64,000 nt of DNA from Mycobacterium sp. 852002-10029_SCH5224772 (GCF_001667315.1 NZ_LZHT01000085.1:1-64000), one strand, 5' to 3'; shown: positions 26,123 through 35,794, numbered from the stretch's first letter. Notes: generated by a model from the sequence alone, not told the origin. Numbers and translations: made by a program.

Positions 26123-26437
26123 TTGAGGAGCACGCCGAGCACGACTGGCACGACCGAATTCGCCGAACTGCACGACCTCATCGGCGGCCTGCGGCGGTGC
26201 GTGAGCTCCCTGCGGTCGCGATACGGCGACAGCCCCGCGATGCGACGCATCGTCATCGACGCCGACCGGATCCTGTCCGACGTCGACCTGCTCGATACCG
26301 ACGTCTCCGAATTGGACTTGGCACGCGCCACCGTGCAGCAGTCCGGCGAGAAGATCGTCATTCCGGACACCCAGTACGACAGCGAATTCTGGCGTGATGT
26401 CGACGACGAGGGCGTCGGCGGTCACAACAGGTCCTGA
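26123..26437 (+). CDS. Conserved small acidic protein (Rv0250c-like)
   Basis: A 104-residue protein of unknown function conserved next to the sdh1 operon. The core is FAELHDLIGGLRRCVSSLRS, RRIVIDADRILSDVDLLDTD and EKIVIPDTQYDSEFW, predicted helical with an acidic C-terminus and one Cys. I choose the TTG at 26123 because GAGGAG is about 6 nt upstream; no ATG or GTG fits as well. A hairpin follows the stop, then the sdh genes, so it is probably a separate transcript. Confidence 0.7.
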   Translation: MRSTPSTTGTTEFAELHDLIGGLRRCVSSLRSRYGDSPAMRRIVIDADRILSDVDLLDTDVSELDLARATVQQSGEKIVIPDTQYDSEFWRDVDDEGVGGHNRS

Positions 26438-26457
26438 ACAACCCGAACACCCCGACC

Positions 26458-26483
26458 CAAGCCCCCCGCGGGAGGGGGGCTTG
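26458..26483 (+). terminator. Hairpin terminator after the Rv0250c-like gene
   Basis: CAAGCCCCCC (26458-26467) and GGGGGGCTTG (26474-26483) form a perfect 10-bp stem with a 6-nt loop, 20 bp after the stop codon. There is no U-tract. Confidence 0.7.
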
Positions 26484-26531
26484 CATCTGTGTACCCTTCG
26501 ACAGACAGCCCGTTCGAAGAGGAACAACTAG

Positions 26532-27359
26532 ATGAGCGCACCTACGGCGAACCGTCCTGCGTCCGGTGTCTTTTCACCCACACGCGCCCGTATCCAGCAA
26601 CGGACCCTACGCACCGACCGGTGGTGGATGTCGCCGCTGAGGATCGACCTCGGCTTCGCCGCATTCCTCATCTACGCGACGGCCAGGGCGTTCCAGCAGG
26701 ATTACTTCTTCGTCCCGAAATACCACTACCTGACGCCGTTCTACTCGCCGTGCGTCAGCAAGGCGTGCGGTGAGGCCGGCGACATCTGGCCGCAGTTCCT
26801 GCCGGACGTGTGGTGGCTGCCGTACGCGGCGCTCTCGCTGCCGTTCCTGCTGCTGTTCCGGTTGACCTGCTACTACTACCGCGGCGCCTACTACCGCACG
26901 GTGTGGCAGTCGCCCACCGCATGCGCGGTGGCCGAGCCCCGCGTGCACTACACCGGCGAGACCAAGTTCCCGCTGATCGTCCAGAACACCCACCGGTACT
27001 TCTTCTATATCGCCTGCCTCATCTCGATCGTCAACAGCTACGACGCGATCGTCGCGTTCCATTCCGAAAGCGGGCCGGGTGGATTCGGCTTCGGGCTGGG
27101 CAACCTGGTCCTGCTCGGCAACGTCATCATGCTGTGGTTCTACACGCTGTCCTGCCATTCGTGCCGGCACGTCACCGGCGGGCGCCTCAAGCACTTCTCC
27201 AAAAACCCTGTGCGGTACTGGATCTGGTCCAAAGTCAGCGTCATCAACATCCGGCACAAGCAGTTCGCCTGGATCACGCTGGGCACCCTGATGCTCACCG
27301 ATTTCTACATCGCGCTGGTGGCCAGCGGCACTATTCCCGACCTGAGATTTGTTGGCTGA
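26532..27359 (+). CDS. sdhC: Succinate dehydrogenase 1 membrane anchor (SdhC-type)
   Basis: A 275-residue single-chain membrane anchor with about five hydrophobic helices. It is matched to Rv0249c by length, order and the SPCVSKACG and CHSCRHVTGGRLKHF motifs. Cys74, Cys79, Cys208 and Cys211, with His209 and His213, are candidate ligands; a published mycobacterial Sdh1 structure, as I recall it, has a Rieske-type [2Fe-2S] cluster embedded in this subunit, which would explain them. The anchor passes electrons from SdhB to menaquinone. It heads the operon sdhC-sdhA-sdhB. The ATG at 26532 has an AGAGGAAC upstream. Confidence 0.88.
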   Translation: MSAPTANRPASGVFSPTRARIQQRTLRTDRWWMSPLRIDLGFAAFLIYATARAFQQDYFFVPKYHYLTPFYSPCVSKACGEAGDIWPQFLPDVWWLPYAALSLPFLLLFRLTCYYYRGAYYRTVWQSPTACAVAEPRVHYTGETKFPLIVQNTHRYFFYIACLISIVNSYDAIVAFHSESGPGGFGFGLGNLVLLGNVIMLWFYTLSCHSCRHVTGGRLKHFSKNPVRYWIWSKVSVINIRHKQFAWITLGTLMLTDFYIALVASGTIPDLRFVG

Positions 27360-27405
27360 AAAGCCATTTGACTTCAAAATCAGAACTTAGCTAGCGAGGG
27401 TTTTC

Positions 27406-29334
27406 ATGGTTGATGTCGAGCGGCATGCCTACGACGTAGTTGTCATCGGCGCCGGCGGCGCGGGATTACGCGCGGTCATCGAAGCGCGTGAACGGGGTCT
27501 GCGCGTCGCGGTGGTGACCAAGTCCCTGTTCGGCAAGGCGCACACGGTGATGGCCGAGGGCGGCTGTGCCGCGTCAATGGGCAACACCAACCCGAAAGAC
27601 AACTGGCAGACCCACTTCGGCGACACGATGCGCGGCGGGAAGTTCCTCAACAACTGGCGCATGGCCGAACTGCACGCCAAGGAGGCCCCGGACCGCGTCT
27701 GGGAGCTGGAAACCTATGGCGCGCTGTTCGATCGCCTCAAAGACGGCAAGATCAGCCAGCGCAACTTCGGGGGGCACACCTACCCGCGGCTGGCCCACGT
27801 GGGTGACCGCACCGGCCTGGAACTGATCCGCACCATGCAGCAGAAGATCGTCTCGCTGCAGCAGGAGGATTACGCCGAGGTCGGCGACTACGAGGCGCGC
27901 ATCAAGGTGTTCGCCGAGTGCGCGATCACCGAACTGATCAAGGACGGCGACGCGATCGCCGGCGCGTTCGGCTACTGGCGCGAGAGCGGCCAGTTCGTCC
28001 TGTTCGAGGCGCCCGCGGTGGTGCTGGCCACCGGCGGGATCGGCAAGTCGTTCAAGGTGACCTCGAACTCGTGGGAGTACACCGGCGACGGGCACGCGCT
28101 GGCGCTGCGCGCGGGCGCGTCGCTGATCAACATGGAGTTCGTCCAGTTCCACCCGACGGGCATGGTGTGGCCGCCGAGCGTGAAAGGAATCCTCGTCACC
28201 GAGGGTGTCCGCGGTGATGGCGGCGTGCTGAAGAACTCCGACGGCAAGCGGTTCATGTTCGACTACATCCCGTCGGTGTTCAAAGGCCAGTACGCCGAGA
28301 GCGAGCAAGAGGCCGACCAGTGGCTGAAAGACAACGACTCGGCCCGCCGCACTCCTGACCTGTTGCCGCGCGACGAGGTCGCGCGCGCGATCAACTCCGA
28401 GGTCAAGGCCGGCCGGGGCAGCCCGCACGGCGGCGTCTTCCTCGACATCGCGTCGCGGTTGACGCCGGCGGAGATCAACCGCCGCTTGCCGTCGATGTAC
28501 CACCAGTTCAAGGAGCTGGCCGGGGTCGACATCACCAAGGAGCCGATGGAAGTCGGACCGACCTGCCACTACGTGATGGGCGGCGTCGAGGTCGACGCCG
28601 ACACCGGGGCGGCCACCGTCCCCGGGCTCTTCGCCGCCGGCGAATGCTCCGGCGGTATGCACGGCTCGAACCGGCTGGGTGGCAACTCGCTGTCGGACCT
28701 GCTGGTGTTCGGCCGGCGCGCCGGCCTGGGCGCCGCCGACTACGTGCGGGCGCTGAGCAGCCGTCCGACGATCGGTGAAGGCGCCGTCGACGCCGCGGCG
28801 AAGCGGGCGCTGTCCCCCTTCGAGGCACCCGCCAACGGCGGCCCCGGGGAGAACCCCTACACCCTGCAACTGGAATTGCAGCAGTCGATGAACGACCTGG
28901 TCGGCATCATCCGCAAGGCTGACGAGGTCTCCGAGGCCCTGACCCGGCTCGACAAGCTGCGGGAGCGGTTCAAGAACCTCCATGTGGAGGGGCAGCGACG
29001 CTACAACCCGGGCTGGAACCTCGCCATCGACCTGCGCAACATGCTGCTGGTCAGCGAATGCGTCGCCAAGGCCGCGCTGGAACGCACCGAGAGCCGCGGC
29101 GGGCACACCCGCGACGACCACCCGTCGATGGATTCGTCATGGCGCAAGCAGCTGCTGGTTTGCGAGGCGGCCGCCGGCGACGAGGTGATTCCCGACATCA
29201 CCATCACGAAGAAAGATCAGACGCCGATGCGGCCCGATCTGCTGGAACTGTTCGACATCGCCGAGCTGGAGAAGTATTACACCGACGAGGAACTCGTCGG
29301 GCATCCAGGGCGGAACCCCAGGACGGAGAAGTAA
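27406..29334 (+). CDS. sdhA: Succinate dehydrogenase 1 flavoprotein SdhA
   Basis: A 642-residue flavoprotein oxidising succinate to fumarate. It shows the FAD dinucleotide fold VVIGAGGAGLRAVIEA (about 10-27), the flavin-attachment region FGKAHTVMAEGGCAASMG (His about 47), VQFHPTGMVWPPS (about 245) and the C-terminal FAD loop GSNRLGGNSLSDLLVFGRRA (about 420-440). The length matches Rv0248c. It starts 46 bp after sdhC and its TAA abuts the sdhB ATG with no gap. It works with SdhB at the inner face of the plasma membrane. Confidence 0.95.
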   Translation: MVDVERHAYDVVVIGAGGAGLRAVIEARERGLRVAVVTKSLFGKAHTVMAEGGCAASMGNTNPKDNWQTHFGDTMRGGKFLNNWRMAELHAKEAPDRVWELETYGALFDRLKDGKISQRNFGGHTYPRLAHVGDRTGLELIRTMQQKIVSLQQEDYAEVGDYEARIKVFAECAITELIKDGDAIAGAFGYWRESGQFVLFEAPAVVLATGGIGKSFKVTSNSWEYTGDGHALALRAGASLINMEFVQFHPTGMVWPPSVKGILVTEGVRGDGGVLKNSDGKRFMFDYIPSVFKGQYAESEQEADQWLKDNDSARRTPDLLPRDEVARAINSEVKAGRGSPHGGVFLDIASRLTPAEINRRLPSMYHQFKELAGVDITKEPMEVGPTCHYVMGGVEVDADTGAATVPGLFAAGECSGGMHGSNRLGGNSLSDLLVFGRRAGLGAADYVRALSSRPTIGEGAVDAAAKRALSPFEAPANGGPGENPYTLQLELQQSMNDLVGIIRKADEVSEALTRLDKLRERFKNLHVEGQRRYNPGWNLAIDLRNMLLVSECVAKAALERTESRGGHTRDDHPSMDSSWRKQLLVCEAAAGDEVIPDITITKKDQTPMRPDLLELFDIAELEKYYTDEELVGHPGRNPRTEK

Positions 29335-30081
29335 ATGACCTACAACGCGACGATGCGGGTGTGGCGCGGCGACGAGGCCGGCGGCGCGCTGCAGGACTTC
29401 ACCGTTGAGGTCAACGAGGGCGAGGTGGTGCTCGACATCATCCATCGCCTGCAGCAGACCCAGACCCCCGATCTCGCGGTCCGGTGGAACTGCAAGGCGG
29501 GCAAGTGCGGGTCGTGTTCGGCGGAGGTCAACGGCTATCCCCGGCTGCTCTGTATGACCCGAATGTCCACGTTCGCCGAGGACGAGGTCGTCACCGTCAC
29601 GCCGATGCGGACGTTCCCCGTGATCCGCGATCTGGTCACCGACGTCTCGTTCAACTACGAGAAGGCCCGCGAGATCCCCTCTTTCAAGCCGCCCAAGGAC
29701 CTGCAACCCGGCGAGTACCGGATGGCGCAGGAGGACGTGCAGCGCTCCCAGGAGTTCCGCAAGTGCATCGAGTGCTTCCTGTGCCAGAACGTGTGCCACG
29801 TGATCCGCGACCACGAGGAGAACAAGAAGTCGTTCGCCGGGCCTCGCTTCTTCATCCGCATCGCGGAATTGGAGATGCATCCACTCGACACGGGGGACCG
29901 GCGCGACCTCGCCCAGGACGAGGCGGGTGTCGGAATGTGCAACATCACCAAGTGCTGCACGGACGTCTGCCCCGAAGGCATCAAGATCACCGACAACGCC
30001 ATCATCCCGATGAAGGAGCGCGTCGCCGGTCGCCGCTACGACCCGGTGGTGTGGCTCGGTAACAAGCTGTTCCGTCGCTGA
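29335..30081 (+). CDS. sdhB: Succinate dehydrogenase 1 iron-sulfur subunit SdhB
   Basis: A 248-residue iron-sulfur protein. A plant-type [2Fe-2S] site is formed by CKAGKCGSCSAEVNGYPRLLC (about 55-76, cited here as a 21-residue stretch only by its Cys residues 55, 60, 63 and 75 approximately). Two later Cys clusters, CIECFLCQNVC and CNITKCCTDVCPEG, bind the [4Fe-4S] and [3Fe-4S] centres. It carries electrons from SdhA to the membrane anchor. It directly follows sdhA without spacing; a hairpin 77 bp after its stop probably ends the operon. Confidence 0.95.
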   Translation: MTYNATMRVWRGDEAGGALQDFTVEVNEGEVVLDIIHRLQQTQTPDLAVRWNCKAGKCGSCSAEVNGYPRLLCMTRMSTFAEDEVVTVTPMRTFPVIRDLVTDVSFNYEKAREIPSFKPPKDLQPGEYRMAQEDVQRSQEFRKCIECFLCQNVCHVIRDHEENKKSFAGPRFFIRIAELEMHPLDTGDRRDLAQDEAGVGMCNITKCCTDVCPEGIKITDNAIIPMKERVAGRRYDPVVWLGNKLFRR

Positions 30082-30158
30082 GCACAAGCGCCGCGCACCC
30101 ACCCGGCTCGCGGGGTTAGGCCGTCGCGGTGCCCGGGTAACCACACTGCATCCTGTCG

Positions 30159-30180
30159 GGCCGTCTGGGGACGGCCGTTT
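30159..30180 (+). terminator. Hairpin after the sdh operon
   Basis: GGCCGTC (30159-30165) and GACGGCC (30170-30176) with a TGGG loop, followed by GTTT, 77 bp after sdhB. The T-tract is short, so termination strength is uncertain. Confidence 0.5.
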
Positions 30181-30203
30181 GCCCACGACCGGAAAGGCAG
30201 CTC

Positions 30204-30368
30204 ATGGAACCCAGGCGAGAAACCGCCAGCATCAACAACATTCGGACCGCGATTCGGCAGTTGTCGGTGCGCGCCCAACTCGCGCACAAAGAGGGCCGGC
30301 ACAACGACGCCGCCGAACTCGAGACCCGCATCCAAGGCTTTCGGGAAGAACTGAGCCACCGCCCCTAG
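30204..30368 (+). CDS. Small helical protein of unknown function
   Basis: A 54-residue ORF, MEPRRETASINNIRTAIRQL onward, ending REELSHRP. It has an AAAGG ribosome site about 6 nt before the ATG. The sequence is charged and predicted as two helices, with IRQLSVRAQLAHKEGRHNDA in the middle. It has normal codon third-position GC for this genome, which supports coding. It lies between the sdh terminator and the convergent flavin reductase. I do not recognise it. Confidence 0.6.
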   Translation: MEPRRETASINNIRTAIRQLSVRAQLAHKEGRHNDAAELETRIQGFREELSHRP

Positions 30369-30395
30369 CGGGGCCGGGCTGTCGAAAAAGCTGGC

Positions 30396-30899
<504 letters not shown>

Positions 30900-30969
30900 C
30901 TAGAGCCCCAGACGTATTTTCGGATGTGACCCTACCCGGCGCGCGTCGCACCGTCGCAGCCACCCTGAG

Positions 30970-32004
30970 TCATCCCGGTTCGCCGGGGCCGGTCGAAAAT
31001 CCGTGCGCGGAGGCGACATCGGGGTGCGAGCGCAGCCGGCTCTTCCAGGCGTTGCGCCCGTATACCGAAAAGATGGGGTCGTCGGGATCCTGCGACGGCG
31101 TCCACCGGTCATCGGCGTCGGGCAGCGACAGCAGCGGTATCCGCGCGTCGAGGCGCGGATTGAAGAAGTAGGGCACCGAGATCCGGTCACCCGCCGGTCC
31201 CTGCAGGTTGACGCGGTGCTCGGTGGCCCGCAGGTAGCCGCGTGTCGCGGCCTCGAGCAGCTCACCGATGTTGACGATGAACGCCCCCTCGCGTGGGGGC
31301 ACGTCGATCCAGTCGTCATCGCGGGCCCGACGCACCTGCAGGCCCTGGCTGCCCGGCTCGGCCAGCAGCAGGGTGAGCACCCCGGCGTCCCGGTGCGCGC
31401 CCACGCCCTGGCAGCTGGCGGCGCGCCCCGGGTAGCGGATGATCTTGATCAGCGTGGCCGGGGTTTCGGCGAAGGCCGCGTCGAACACGTCGGCCGGGCT
31501 GCCCAGCGAGGCCGCCCAATGCCGCAGCAGGCTGCGGGCCACCGCGGACAGCGCGGCGTCCCACTCCTCGACGATCCCGGGCAGCTCCGGCAGCGCGGCC
31601 GGCCACTGGTTGGGGCCCTGCAACCAGCGGTAGTCGGACTTCCCCAGGCCGCCGATCGGTGGGCGCTGCGGCCCGATATCGATCTGTTCGCGCCAATCCA
31701 CCTCGCCGCGGGTCACCTCGCCACCGAGGCGGGTGTAACCGCGGAAATGCGGGCTGCGCACCATGGCGACGGACTCCTTGTCCGCCTGCGGCAGCGCGAA
31801 GAGCCGGCGCGCGGCCCCGAGCACCCGCGTCACCAATGCCGGCGCGACCCCGTGACCGGTCAGATAAAAGAACCCGACCCGGTGGCCGGCCTCCCGCAGA
31901 CCCTTCCGCAGCAGCGCCGGTTCGGCGCGCAGGTCCACAACCGGCACTGGAGTGACGCCCCGCACATCGGCGGTGTCTGCGCCATCACCGCAGGTAGAAC
32001 TCAT
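30970..32004 (-). CDS. 2-oxoglutarate/Fe(II) oxygenase (isopenicillin-N-synthase family)
   Basis: A 344-residue dioxygenase. An N-terminal DIOX_N region (VPVVDLRAEPALLRKGLREA, GFFYLTGHGV, about 20-55) precedes the catalytic jelly roll. The iron ligands appear as HRD in GVGAHRDAGVLTLLL (about 205) and the His of RATEHRVN (about 262), and the 2OG/substrate Arg in RISVPYFFNPRLD. It resembles gibberellin/ethylene-type and IPNS enzymes and may hydroxylate or desaturate a small molecule. No counterpart is remembered at this locus in M. tuberculosis. It is divergent from fadE5, with a CCAACCGGTTGG palindrome 14 bp upstream of its ATG. Confidence 0.85.
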   Translation of the reverse strand: MSSTCGDGADTADVRGVTPVPVVDLRAEPALLRKGLREAGHRVGFFYLTGHGVAPALVTRVLGAARRLFALPQADKESVAMVRSPHFRGYTRLGGEVTRGEVDWREQIDIGPQRPPIGGLGKSDYRWLQGPNQWPAALPELPGIVEEWDAALSAVARSLLRHWAASLGSPADVFDAAFAETPATLIKIIRYPGRAASCQGVGAHRDAGVLTLLLAEPGSQGLQVRRARDDDWIDVPPREGAFIVNIGELLEAATRGYLRATEHRVNLQGPAGDRISVPYFFNPRLDARIPLLSLPDADDRWTPSQDPDDPIFSVYGRNAWKSRLRSHPDVASAHGFSTGPGEPG

Positions 32005-32017
32005 AAGCTAGGCCTTC

Positions 32018-32029
32018 CCAACCGGTTGG
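32018..32029. promoter_or_regulatory. Perfect 12-bp palindrome in the oxygenase/fadE5 divergent promoter
   Basis: CCAACCGGTTGG lies 14 bp upstream of the 2OG oxygenase start and 136 bp upstream of fadE5. It resembles the CAACC-GACT-GGTTG element before the fadE6-like gene. Its position suggests repression of the oxygenase gene. Confidence 0.5.
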
Positions 32030-32098
32030 TTACATAGATAATGAAATTTGGCTCACATCTACTTGCATACCGCTGACGCGAACGATATTTTAGGTGTT

Positions 32099-32130
32099 GT
32101 TACTGGTGGGTAACTTAGACCTAGTACCCA
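32099..32130. promoter_or_regulatory. Inverted repeats upstream of fadE5
   Basis: GTTAC-N6-GTAAC (32099-32114) overlaps a second repeat TGGGTA (32107-32112) and TACCCA (32125-32130). The first has the TTACT-N5-GTAA core also seen at 35713 and 38751. It ends 35-50 bp before the fadE5 GTG, a typical operator position. Confidence 0.45.
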
Positions 32131-32164
32131 ACCACAAGTGGCATTCTCAACGAGGAGGACCGTA

Positions 32165-34000
32165 GTGAGCCACTACAAGAGCAACGTCCGCGACCAGGCG
32201 TTCAACCTGTTCGAGGTGTTAGGCGTTGACAAGGCGTTAGGCCAGGGCGAATACAGCGACCTGGACGCCGACACCGCCCGCGAAATGTTGAACGAAATCA
32301 GCCGTCTGGCCGAGGGGCCGATCGCCGAGTCCTTCGTCGAGGGCGACCGCAACCCGCCGGTCTTCGACCCGAAGACGCACTCGGTGAGGCTGCCCGAATC
32401 TTTCAAGAAGTCCGTCCACGCCGTCATCGAGGCCGGATGGGACAAGGTCGGCCTCGACGAGGCACTCGGCGGCGTGCCGATGCCCAAGGTGATCCTGTGG
32501 GCGCTGCACGAGCACCTGCTCGGCGCCAACCCCGCCGTCTGGATGTACGCCGGTGGCGCGGGATTCGCCCAGATTTTCTACAACCTGGCGACCGAAGAGC
32601 AGAAGAAGTGGGCCATCATCGCCGCTGAGCGCGGCTGGGGTTCCACGATGGTACTGACCGAGCCGGACGCCGGCTCCGACGTCGGCGCCGGCCGGACCAA
32701 GGCCGTTCAGCAAGACGACGGCTCCTGGCACATCGACGGCGTGAAGCGGTTCATCACCTCGGGTGACTCTGACGACATGTTCGAGAACATCTTCCACCTG
32801 GTGCTGGCCCGTCCCGAGGGCGCCGGACCCGGCACCAAGGGTCTGTCGCTGTTCTTCGTGCCCAAGTTCCTGTTCGACTTCGAGACCGGTGAATTGGGCG
32901 AGCGTAACGGCGTGTTCGTCACCAACGTCGAGCACAAGATGGGCCTGAAGGTCTCGGCGACGTGTGAGCTGACCTTCGGCCAGCACGACGTACCGGCCAA
33001 GGGCTGGCTCGTCGGCGAGGTGCACGACGGCATTGCCCAGATGTTCGAGGTCATCGAGAACGCTCGCATGCTGGTCGGCACCAAGGCCATCGCGACGTTG
33101 TCGACCGGTTACCTGAACGCTCTGGCGTACGCCAAGGAGCGGGTGCAGGGCGCCGACCTGACCCAGATGACCGACAAGACCGCTCCGCGAGTGACCATCA
33201 CTCACCACCCGGACGTGCGTCGCAGCTTGATGACCCAGAAGGCCTACGCCGAGGGTTTGCGTGCGCTGTACCTGTACACCGCGACCTACCAGGACGCGGC
33301 GGTCGCCAAGGCGCTGCACGGTGTAGACGCCGAGCTGGCCGTCAAGGTCAACGACCTGATGCTGCCGATCGTCAAGGGTGTCGGCTCCGAGCAGGCCTAC
33401 GCCAAGCTCACCGAGAGCCTGCAGACCTTCGGTGGGTCCGGCTTCCTGCAGGACTATCCCATCGAGCAGTACATCCGCGACGCCAAGATCGACTCGCTCT
33501 ACGAGGGCACCACCGCCATCCAGGCGCAGGACTTCTTCTTCCGCAAGATCGTCCGCGACAAGGGTGTGGCGCTGGCCCACGTGTCCGAGCAGATCCAGAC
33601 GTTCGTCGACAGCGAGTCCGGCAACGGCCGGCTCAAGTCCGAGCGGGAGCTGCTGGGCAAGGCCCTGACCGACGTCCAGGCGATGGCCGCCACGCTGACC
33701 GGCTACCTGATGGCAGCCCAGGAGGACGTGACCAGCCTGTACAAGGTGGGTCTGGGCTCGGTGCGCTTCCTGATGAGCGTGGGTGACCTGGTCATCGGCT
33801 GGTTGTTGCAGCGTCAGGCGGCGGTGGCCGTGGCAGCGCTCGACGCCGGCGCCAGCGGCGAGGAGCGGTCCTTCTACGAGGGCAAGATCGCGGTGGCGTC
33901 GTTCTTCGCGAAGAACTTCTTGCCGATGCTGACCAGCACCCGCGAGGTCATCGAGACGCTGGACAACGACATCATGGAGCTCGACGAGGCTGCCTTCTAG
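32165..34000 (+). CDS. fadE5: Acyl-CoA dehydrogenase FadE5
   Basis: A 611-residue broad-specificity acyl-CoA dehydrogenase, the same length as Rv0244c. It has the family N-terminus [20 protein letters not shown], the [17 protein letters not shown] and [15 protein letters not shown] motifs, and the catalytic base in [15 protein letters not shown]; counting from the GTG this is Glu447, the residue reported for FadE5. The long C-terminal helical extension (about 470-611) marks the AcdhC subfamily. It introduces the trans-2 double bond in fatty acyl-CoA. The GTG at 32165 has GAGGAGG upstream. Two terminators follow. Confidence 0.95.
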   Translation: MSHYKSNVRDQAFNLFEVLGVDKALGQGEYSDLDADTAREMLNEISRLAEGPIAESFVEGDRNPPVFDPKTHSVRLPESFKKSVHAVIEAGWDKVGLDEALGGVPMPKVILWALHEHLLGANPAVWMYAGGAGFAQIFYNLATEEQKKWAIIAAERGWGSTMVLTEPDAGSDVGAGRTKAVQQDDGSWHIDGVKRFITSGDSDDMFENIFHLVLARPEGAGPGTKGLSLFFVPKFLFDFETGELGERNGVFVTNVEHKMGLKVSATCELTFGQHDVPAKGWLVGEVHDGIAQMFEVIENARMLVGTKAIATLSTGYLNALAYAKERVQGADLTQMTDKTAPRVTITHHPDVRRSLMTQKAYAEGLRALYLYTATYQDAAVAKALHGVDAELAVKVNDLMLPIVKGVGSEQAYAKLTESLQTFGGSGFLQDYPIEQYIRDAKIDSLYEGTTAIQAQDFFFRKIVRDKGVALAHVSEQIQTFVDSESGNGRLKSERELLGKALTDVQAMAATLTGYLMAAQEDVTSLYKVGLGSVRFLMSVGDLVIGWLLQRQAAVAVAALDAGASGEERSFYEGKIAVASFFAKNFLPMLTSTREVIETLDNDIMELDEAAF

Positions 34001-34020
34001 GCCGCTTCGAACGGACGCAC

Positions 34021-34055
34021 AAATCCCCCGCTTCGCGTGCGAAGCGGGGGATTTT
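34021..34055 (+). terminator. Strong rho-independent terminator of fadE5
   Basis: AAATCCCCCGCTTCGC (34021-34036) pairs perfectly with its complement at 34039-34054, followed by a T-run, 20 bp after the stop. The symmetrical A and T runs allow function on both strands. Confidence 0.9.
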
Positions 34056-34094
34056 GCGTGGGGCACGCGGCCGGCAGGCCGGAACAGCCAAAAA

Positions 34095-34134
34095 GGCCGC
34101 CGCTGGATCCCCTCACTCCAGCGGCGGCCCTTTT
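34095..34134 (+). terminator. Second hairpin terminator between fadE5 and fadA2
   Basis: GGCCGCCGCTGGA (34095-34107) and TCCAGCGGCGGCC (34117-34129) form a perfect 13-bp stem flanked by AAAA on the left and C-TTTT on the right, so it can act for fadE5 and for the convergent fadA2. The remaining 160 bp to fadA2 shows nothing else recognisable. Confidence 0.85.
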
Positions 34135-34296
34135 CGTACGCCCGTCGGCAAAGAGTGACAGGCGGTCGTTCGAGGGATACCCCGTATTGCCGTCGGGGTC
34201 GGGGGGTCAGACCACAACACGGGGCTATCCGAGGTCACGCATACCCGTCGCCTCTGATCGCTAATCCGATGTGACCCATGTCATGGGGCTCCAGGA

Positions 34297-35643
34297 TCAG
34301 GCTTCCAGGATCGCTGCCACTCCCTGGCCGCCGGCCGCGCAGATCGAGACGAGAGCGCGCACCGGCTTGTCCGCGCCCTTCTGCTCGGCCTTTTTCTGCG
34401 CGAGCTGTTTGGCGGCCTGAGCGAGGATCCGCCCGCCGGTGGCCGCGAACGGGTGACCTGCCGCCAACGAGGAGCCGTTGACGTTGAGCTTCGACCGGTC
34501 GATCGAACCCAGGGCAGCGTCCAGACCGAGCCGTCCCTTGCAGTACTCCTCGGACTCGAAGGCCTGCAGGTGGGCCAGCACCACCGACGCGAACGCCTCG
34601 TGGATCTCGTAGAAGTCGAAGTCCTGCAGGTTCAGGCCGTTGCGGGCCAGCAGCCGCGGCACCGCATAGGTCGGGGCCATGAGCAGGCCGTCGCGGCCGT
34701 TGACGTAGTCGACCGCCGCGGTCTCCGAATCCACCAGGTAGGCCAGCGGGGTCAGCGAGTGAGCGGCCGCCCATTCGTCGGTGCCCAGCAGGGCCACGGA
34801 CGCACCGTCGGTCAGCGGGGTCGAGTTGCCGGCCGTCATCGTCGCGTCGCCGGCCTTGACGCCGAACACCGGCCGCAGCTTCGCCAGCTTCTCGGCCGAC
34901 GAGTCCGGTCGCAGGTTGTCGTCGCGGTACAGCCCCAAAAACGGCGTGACCAGGTCATCGAAGAAGCCGCGGTCGTAGGCGGCGGCCATGTTGCGGTGGC
35001 TGGCGGCGGCCAGCTCGTCCTGCGCGACGCGCGGGATGCCCATCTGCTTGGCCGTGATCGCCTGATGCTCCCCCATCGACAGCCCGGTGCGGGGTTCGCT
35101 GTTGACCGGGATCTCGACGCCCAGGGTCGCGGGCAGCGTGCCCACCAGCTTCAGCCGCTGGACGTTCGACTTGGCCCGGCGCAACTTGAGCAGGGTGCGG
35201 CGCAGGTTGTCGCCGAGCCCGATCGGCGCGTCGGAGGTGGTGTCCACCCCGCCGGCGGCGGCTACCTCGTAGCGGCCGGCCGCGATGCCGTCGGCGGCGG
35301 CGATCGCCGCCTGCAGCCCGGTGCCGCACGCCTGCTGCAGGTCATACGCCGGCGTGTACGAGGCCAGCTGCGAACCGAGCACGCATTCGCGCGTCAGGTT
35401 GAAGTCCCGGCTGTGCTTGAGCACGGCGCCACCGACCACCACCCCGAGCCGCTCGCCGGCCAGCCCGAAACGATCCACGAGACCGCCCAGGGCGGCGGTG
35501 AACATGTCCTGGTTGGAGGCCTCGGCGTAGGCGCCGTCGGAACGGGCGAACGGGATGCGGTTGCCGCCCAGGATGGCGACGCGTCGCCGCTCGGCGCTGC
35601 GCTGAGCTGCCGGTGTACTTGCCTCAGAACTTGCAGGGGCCAC
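34297..35643 (-). CDS. fadA2: Acetyl-CoA acetyltransferase/thiolase FadA2
   Basis: A 448-residue thiolase. The nucleophilic Cys lies in LQQACGTGLQAAIAA (about residue 105), the His in GHPFAATGGR, a conserved block EIHEAFASVVLAHL precedes it, and the second catalytic Cys is in SICAAGGQGVA near the C-terminus. It cleaves 3-ketoacyl-CoA in beta-oxidation or condenses acetyl-CoA. The GTG at 35643 has GGAGAG at 5 nt. It is divergent from fabG4, and the palindrome at 35713 sits between them. Confidence 0.93.
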   Translation of the reverse strand: MAPASSEASTPAAQRSAERRRVAILGGNRIPFARSDGAYAEASNQDMFTAALGGLVDRFGLAGERLGVVVGGAVLKHSRDFNLTRECVLGSQLASYTPAYDLQQACGTGLQAAIAAADGIAAGRYEVAAAGGVDTTSDAPIGLGDNLRRTLLKLRRAKSNVQRLKLVGTLPATLGVEIPVNSEPRTGLSMGEHQAITAKQMGIPRVAQDELAAASHRNMAAAYDRGFFDDLVTPFLGLYRDDNLRPDSSAEKLAKLRPVFGVKAGDATMTAGNSTPLTDGASVALLGTDEWAAAHSLTPLAYLVDSETAAVDYVNGRDGLLMAPTYAVPRLLARNGLNLQDFDFYEIHEAFASVVLAHLQAFESEEYCKGRLGLDAALGSIDRSKLNVNGSSLAAGHPFAATGGRILAQAAKQLAQKKAEQKGADKPVRALVSICAAGGQGVAAILEA

Positions 35644-35712
35644 TGTTCTCTCCGTGCTTGTGCGGTCTCTCGGTTTGGGATTCGCCCGTCTGGGGCCATA
35701 CTACCCACTGTT

Positions 35713-35728
35713 CTTACTCTGCAGTAAG
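35713..35728. promoter_or_regulatory. TetR-type operator in the fadA2/fabG4 divergent promoter
   Basis: CTTACT-CTGC-AGTAAG is a perfect 6-bp inverted repeat, 70 bp from the fadA2 start and 67 bp from fabG4. It matches 13 of 16 bases of the site CTTACTCTTGAGTCAG found in front of the tetR gene at 38.1 kb, so the same repressor probably binds both. Confidence 0.65.
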
Positions 35729-35794
35729 TTCGTTCTCGATACCGTTGTGCTGTAGGCATACCCCGACTTCGCAAGAACATGGAAGGTAGCTCCG

